The notes under the pieces were generated by a model. The model was given only the letters and a program-made list of their open reading frames with translations. It searched no databases and was not told the origin of the DNA. Source: Clostridiaceae bacterium (lineage in GTDB: Bacteria; Bacillota; Clostridia; DSM-8532). Taken from it: DNA of 47,213 nucleotides. Below, piece by piece: positions 45,070 to 47,213 of this stretch. The DNA lies in assembly GCA_012728095.1 (NCBI GenBank), contig JAAYFU010000045.1:1-47213 (forward strand), read 5' to 3'. Within the stretch, counting starts at the first letter, position 1. Each line of letters opens with the position of its first letter. A program made the translations under genes and the position numbers.

Positions 45070-45882
45070 TTACTCCCCAAATGTCGGTATGACATTTTCA
45101 AATATCTCGCTTACCGTATCGTGGAGGAAGTTTCCTTCCTGCAATTCTATCATGCAGAATAAAACAAATATGATTATCCCAAAAAGAACCAGTAAAACAG
45201 TAGGAATAGCTCTTAACTTTTTCATAGCCAATTTCAGGCTTAGTGTATAAATAAGCACGGCTACAGCGACTGTAAAAATAATATATCTCTGTGCTTCAGG
45301 AGTAAGTACCGGATAATTATAATTCGGGTCAATTAATAAGAAATATCCCCATATACCGACAGCTCCAAGCAAAATCAGCCACAATACCGTGAAAAACCAG
45401 GGAAACTTTTTCTTCTTTGGTACCGGTACAGGAGCAGACTGCTGAGCTGAAGGTACCTGCTGAGCAATCGAATCCTGATATGTAACGGGCTGTTTCGGAG
45501 ATTCAAATTTTTGTTGCTGTTCAAGATTGTTGGCATATGTATTAACAGGCTCATTAACTTTTGTTTCAATAATATTATCTTTTGATTCGGCCTCAGGTTT
45601 TTCGGTATTAATTACATTTTTTTCTTCATTAACCTCCGGTTGAGGCACAATACCGGAAGAATCTTTCTCACCGGCAGTTTCAGTTTTCTCAGTCTCAGGT
45701 TTTATGCTATTCATCGATGAATCACTTGTTGAATCATTTATAGGTTCCCGGTTAATATTCCCATTCGGTGCCGATGACTCGCTTTCATCGGTAACAACTT
45801 GCTTCTGCCCGCATTTATAACAAAACAAATCATTCAATGAAAGGCTGGCTCCGCATGAAAAGCAGAATTTTACATCACTCAT
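45070..45882 (-). CDS. zinc-ribbon membrane protein of unknown function
   Basis: A 270-residue protein with three parts. Residues 7-24 form a zinc ribbon (C7-x2-C10 and C21-x2-C24). Residues ~30-155 are a disordered Glu/Ser/Pro/Gln-rich linker. Residues ~160-184, 199-218 and 226-246 are membrane helices, introduced by a KKKK motif. There is no signal peptide, so the zinc ribbon is expected in the cytoplasm. I do not recognise the family; zinc ribbon plus membrane tail is a common but uncharacterised architecture in Firmicutes. It lies 83 bases downstream of the BMP lipoprotein gene on the same strand and could be co-transcribed. GGAGG at 45890-45894 supports the start. Confidence 0.8.
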   Translation of the reverse strand: MSDVKFCFSCGASLSLNDLFCYKCGQKQVVTDESESSAPNGNINREPINDSTSDSSMNSIKPETEKTETAGEKDSSGIVPQPEVNEEKNVINTEKPEAESKDNIIETKVNEPVNTYANNLEQQQKFESPKQPVTYQDSIAQQVPSAQQSAPVPVPKKKKFPWFFTVLWLILLGAVGIWGYFLLIDPNYNYPVLTPEAQRYIIFTVAVAVLIYTLSLKLAMKKLRAIPTVLLVLFGIIIFVLFCMIELQEGNFLHDTVSEIFENVIPTFGE

Positions 45883-45965
45883 ATAATTTACCTCCGACTG
45901 ATTTTATGAATATAATTTTACCATTTTATCAAAGCCATGTAAAACAATTATTTCCCAAGAATCAA

Positions 45966-47042
45966 TCAGTCCTTGACTTCTGTTATGCTTACATATCTAA
46001 GGCTCAGTTCGGTAACACCGATATCGGTTTTCCTGTTAATTATGTATTTTTTATTCTTTATAGCATTAAGCAGAACATTGTAATCGTTATAATTAAATTT
46101 ACGCCATCTTGAGTTTTTCATGTCCAGGCCGACACCACCGTTAGCCGCGTTTAGAATCAATGTTTTTCCGCCTTCCCATCTATTGTCGTAATATGCTTCA
46201 AGGGCCTGATAAACTGAATTTGCCAGCATCTTTACGGCTGACGAGATTACTCTTTCAGATTCTGCAAGCTGATCGGTATCAACACCTATCACATATTTCC
46301 CTTCGACAGCTTCGGCGGCTGATATTACCGAGTCCCCTACAGCTCCTCCGCAAACAAATATAACCTCTGTCCCCGCCTGGTACCATTCGGCTGCTCTTTC
46401 CTGGCTTTCTTCAGATGCCGCAAAGTCACCGTAATAGTTATACATCAAGGAAATCGATCCCTCGGCAAGGCCCATTTCCTTGGCCGCAATTTCTGCTCCC
46501 TGCGCAAAGCCATGACCATAGCGGATTACTTCAGGAACGGCCATGCCGCCCTGAAAACCGAGTTTGGTGAAACCGTCCTTAACAGCAGCATATCCTGCCA
46601 TAAATCCTGCTTCTTCCTCAGCATATAGTATCGGCAGGACGTTTTTCTCGGTATGATATGTTTTATAGTCTTCGGTATGAGGCTCGCCGTCAAGCAGAAT
46701 AAAATTTACTTCGGGATATTTTACCTGGGCTTCATATATGGTAACTTCAAAAAGAGAACTGGGGGCCACTACCAGTTGGGCGCCGTTTTTCACAGCAAGG
46801 TCTATTGCTTCCAGGTAAGCCGTTTTTGTCCCTTCCTCCGGCTTGTAGTACTGATATGATTTCTTATGCTCTTCGGCATATTTTTTTAGACCTTCCCAGG
46901 CTTCATAGTTAAATGAGCTGTCATCAAATGTATTATAATCGGTAATAAGAGCCAGTTCGTAAGTATTGCCCGAAATGCCGCAGCTAACAATTATTACGAG
47001 GATAAATGACAGAATAATCATAAGCGGCAGGAACCTTTTCAT
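45966..47042 (-). CDS. BMP-family ABC transporter substrate-binding lipoprotein
   Basis: A 358-residue lipoprotein of the BMP/PnrA/Med family, whose studied members bind purine nucleosides. The lipobox is IVSC with lipidated C21. 'LALITDYNTFDDSSFNYEAWEGLKKY' is the family's opening block, and 'GFQGGMAVPEVIRYGHGFAQGA' and 'VIFVCGGAVGDSVISAAE' the ligand-cleft segments. In the common BMP opening D-x-G-F-N, this copy has DDSSFN. GGAGG at 47050-47054 supports the ATG. No permease or ATPase gene follows. The IS ends 23 bases upstream, so the natural promoter is displaced. Confidence 0.9.
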   Translation of the reverse strand: MKRFLPLMIILSFILVIIVSCGISGNTYELALITDYNTFDDSSFNYEAWEGLKKYAEEHKKSYQYYKPEEGTKTAYLEAIDLAVKNGAQLVVAPSSLFEVTIYEAQVKYPEVNFILLDGEPHTEDYKTYHTEKNVLPILYAEEEAGFMAGYAAVKDGFTKLGFQGGMAVPEVIRYGHGFAQGAEIAAKEMGLAEGSISLMYNYYGDFAASEESQERAAEWYQAGTEVIFVCGGAVGDSVISAAEAVEGKYVIGVDTDQLAESERVISSAVKMLANSVYQALEAYYDNRWEGGKTLILNAANGGVGLDMKNSRWRKFNYNDYNVLLNAIKNKKYIINRKTDIGVTELSLRYVSITEVKD

Positions 47043-47090
47043 AAAAGTCCTCCTCTACAATTTATCTGTTCTGTTAACTTAATAAGAAAA

Positions 47091-47169
47091 ATGAGACCTG
47101 AAACGCCTCTGGTATAATGGAAACTGCAAAACCACCATTACCTCCCAGAAAGGAGCGTTCAAGTCTCAT
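47091..47169 (+). promoter_or_regulatory. IS leader hairpin with promoter in the loop (right copy)
   Basis: ATGAGACCTGAAACGCC (47091-47107) is complementary, with small bulges, to GGAGCGTTCAAGTCTCAT (47152-47169), which contains the ribosome binding site and runs into the ATG at 47168. TATAAT (47113-47118) preceded by TGG is an extended -10 box between the arms. It is conserved with the left copy. Confidence 0.5.
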
Positions 47170-47213
47170 GATTATTATACCATCTAGCGTAGTATGTCCA
47201 AGGTGTTTTTCGA
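47168..47213 (+). CDS. putative transposase, first 15 codons (partial)
   Basis: ATG at 47168 opens MIIIPSSVVCPRCFS, the same protein start as the left copy apart from two substitutions. The frame runs off the window. The family is unrecognised. Confidence 0.45.
   Translation, partial: MIIIPSSVVCPRCFS

Larger units (their letters stand above)
47066..47213 (+). mobile_element. 5' end of an insertion sequence, right copy (truncated by window edge)
   Basis: This is an inverted, nearly identical copy of 1-258, starting sharply with CTGTTCTGTTAACTTAATAA at 47066. It contains the same extended -10 box (TATAAT at 47113-47118), inverted-repeat leader and start of the putative transposase gene. Base differences between the copies (for example around 47122 and 47191) show that they are independent insertions. 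Confidence 0.7.

Overview
The window looks like part of the chromosome of a low-GC, Gram-positive, endospore-forming anaerobe of the class Clostridia. The evidence is the AT-rich DNA with strong AGGAGG-type ribosome binding sites, spoIVA and two CotF-like coat genes, a membrane pyrophosphatase, pta-ackA, an S-layer-homology protein and lipoproteins. The overall flavour suggests the cellulolytic clostridia (Acetivibrio/Ruminiclostridium relatives), but I cannot place it to genus. Most of the window is ordinary core metabolism with good synteny logic. I see no prophage, CRISPR array or defence island.

Both ends of the window lie inside near-identical, inverted copies of one repeat (1-258 and 47066-47213). 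Each encodes the start of the same unrecognised Cys-containing protein, most likely an insertion-sequence transposase, running outward. Each repeat stops 23-24 bases before the start codon of a solute-binding-protein gene. The window is therefore probably a contig that broke at a repeated IS.

Region by region: 282-4275 is a sugar operon (solute-binding protein, PfkB kinase, class II aldolase, D-lyxose-isomerase-type cupin) that suggests an isomerase, ketose-1-kinase, aldolase route. 4276-4698 is a non-coding stretch with two related hairpins. 4699-8902 holds a thioredoxin-like DUF255 protein, an unknown membrane protein, a YqeG phosphatase and a ComFB protein. 9099-11975 is rpsB-tsf / pyrH-frr, with a candidate structured leader before rpsB. 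12085-13900 has an SRAP protein and a Xer-type recombinase. 14035-18010 has an M18 aminopeptidase carrying two AT-hooks, spoIVA, and two coat genes. 18075-22927 has a GntR regulator, purB and the pyrophosphatase hppA.

23045-24319 is an aminotransferase. 24425-33407 on the minus strand is a compact lysC-aroF-aroB-aroA-aroC-(chorismate mutase::aroE)-aroK run followed by a D,D-carboxypeptidase. It supplies the shikimate pathway except for 3-dehydroquinase (aroD), with several start/stop overlaps and a dispersed palindromic repeat between aroE and aroK. 33517-35730 is pta-ackA (acetate and ATP formation). 35941-42291 holds an acyl-CoA synthetase, an MscS channel and a three-gene MacAB-like export system. 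A tRNA-Leu(CAG) lies at 42424-42510. 42626-47042 has an SLH surface protein, a zinc-ribbon membrane protein and a BMP-family lipoprotein.

The most interesting signals are small: the IS leader hairpin that would hide the transposase start from read-through transcripts, the rpsB leader with its promoter placed inside a terminator loop, the AT-hook aminopeptidase, and the possible ketose-1-phosphate operon cut by the IS. Many gene starts were moved from the longest reading frame to a codon with a proper ribosome binding site; these choices are stated per gene.
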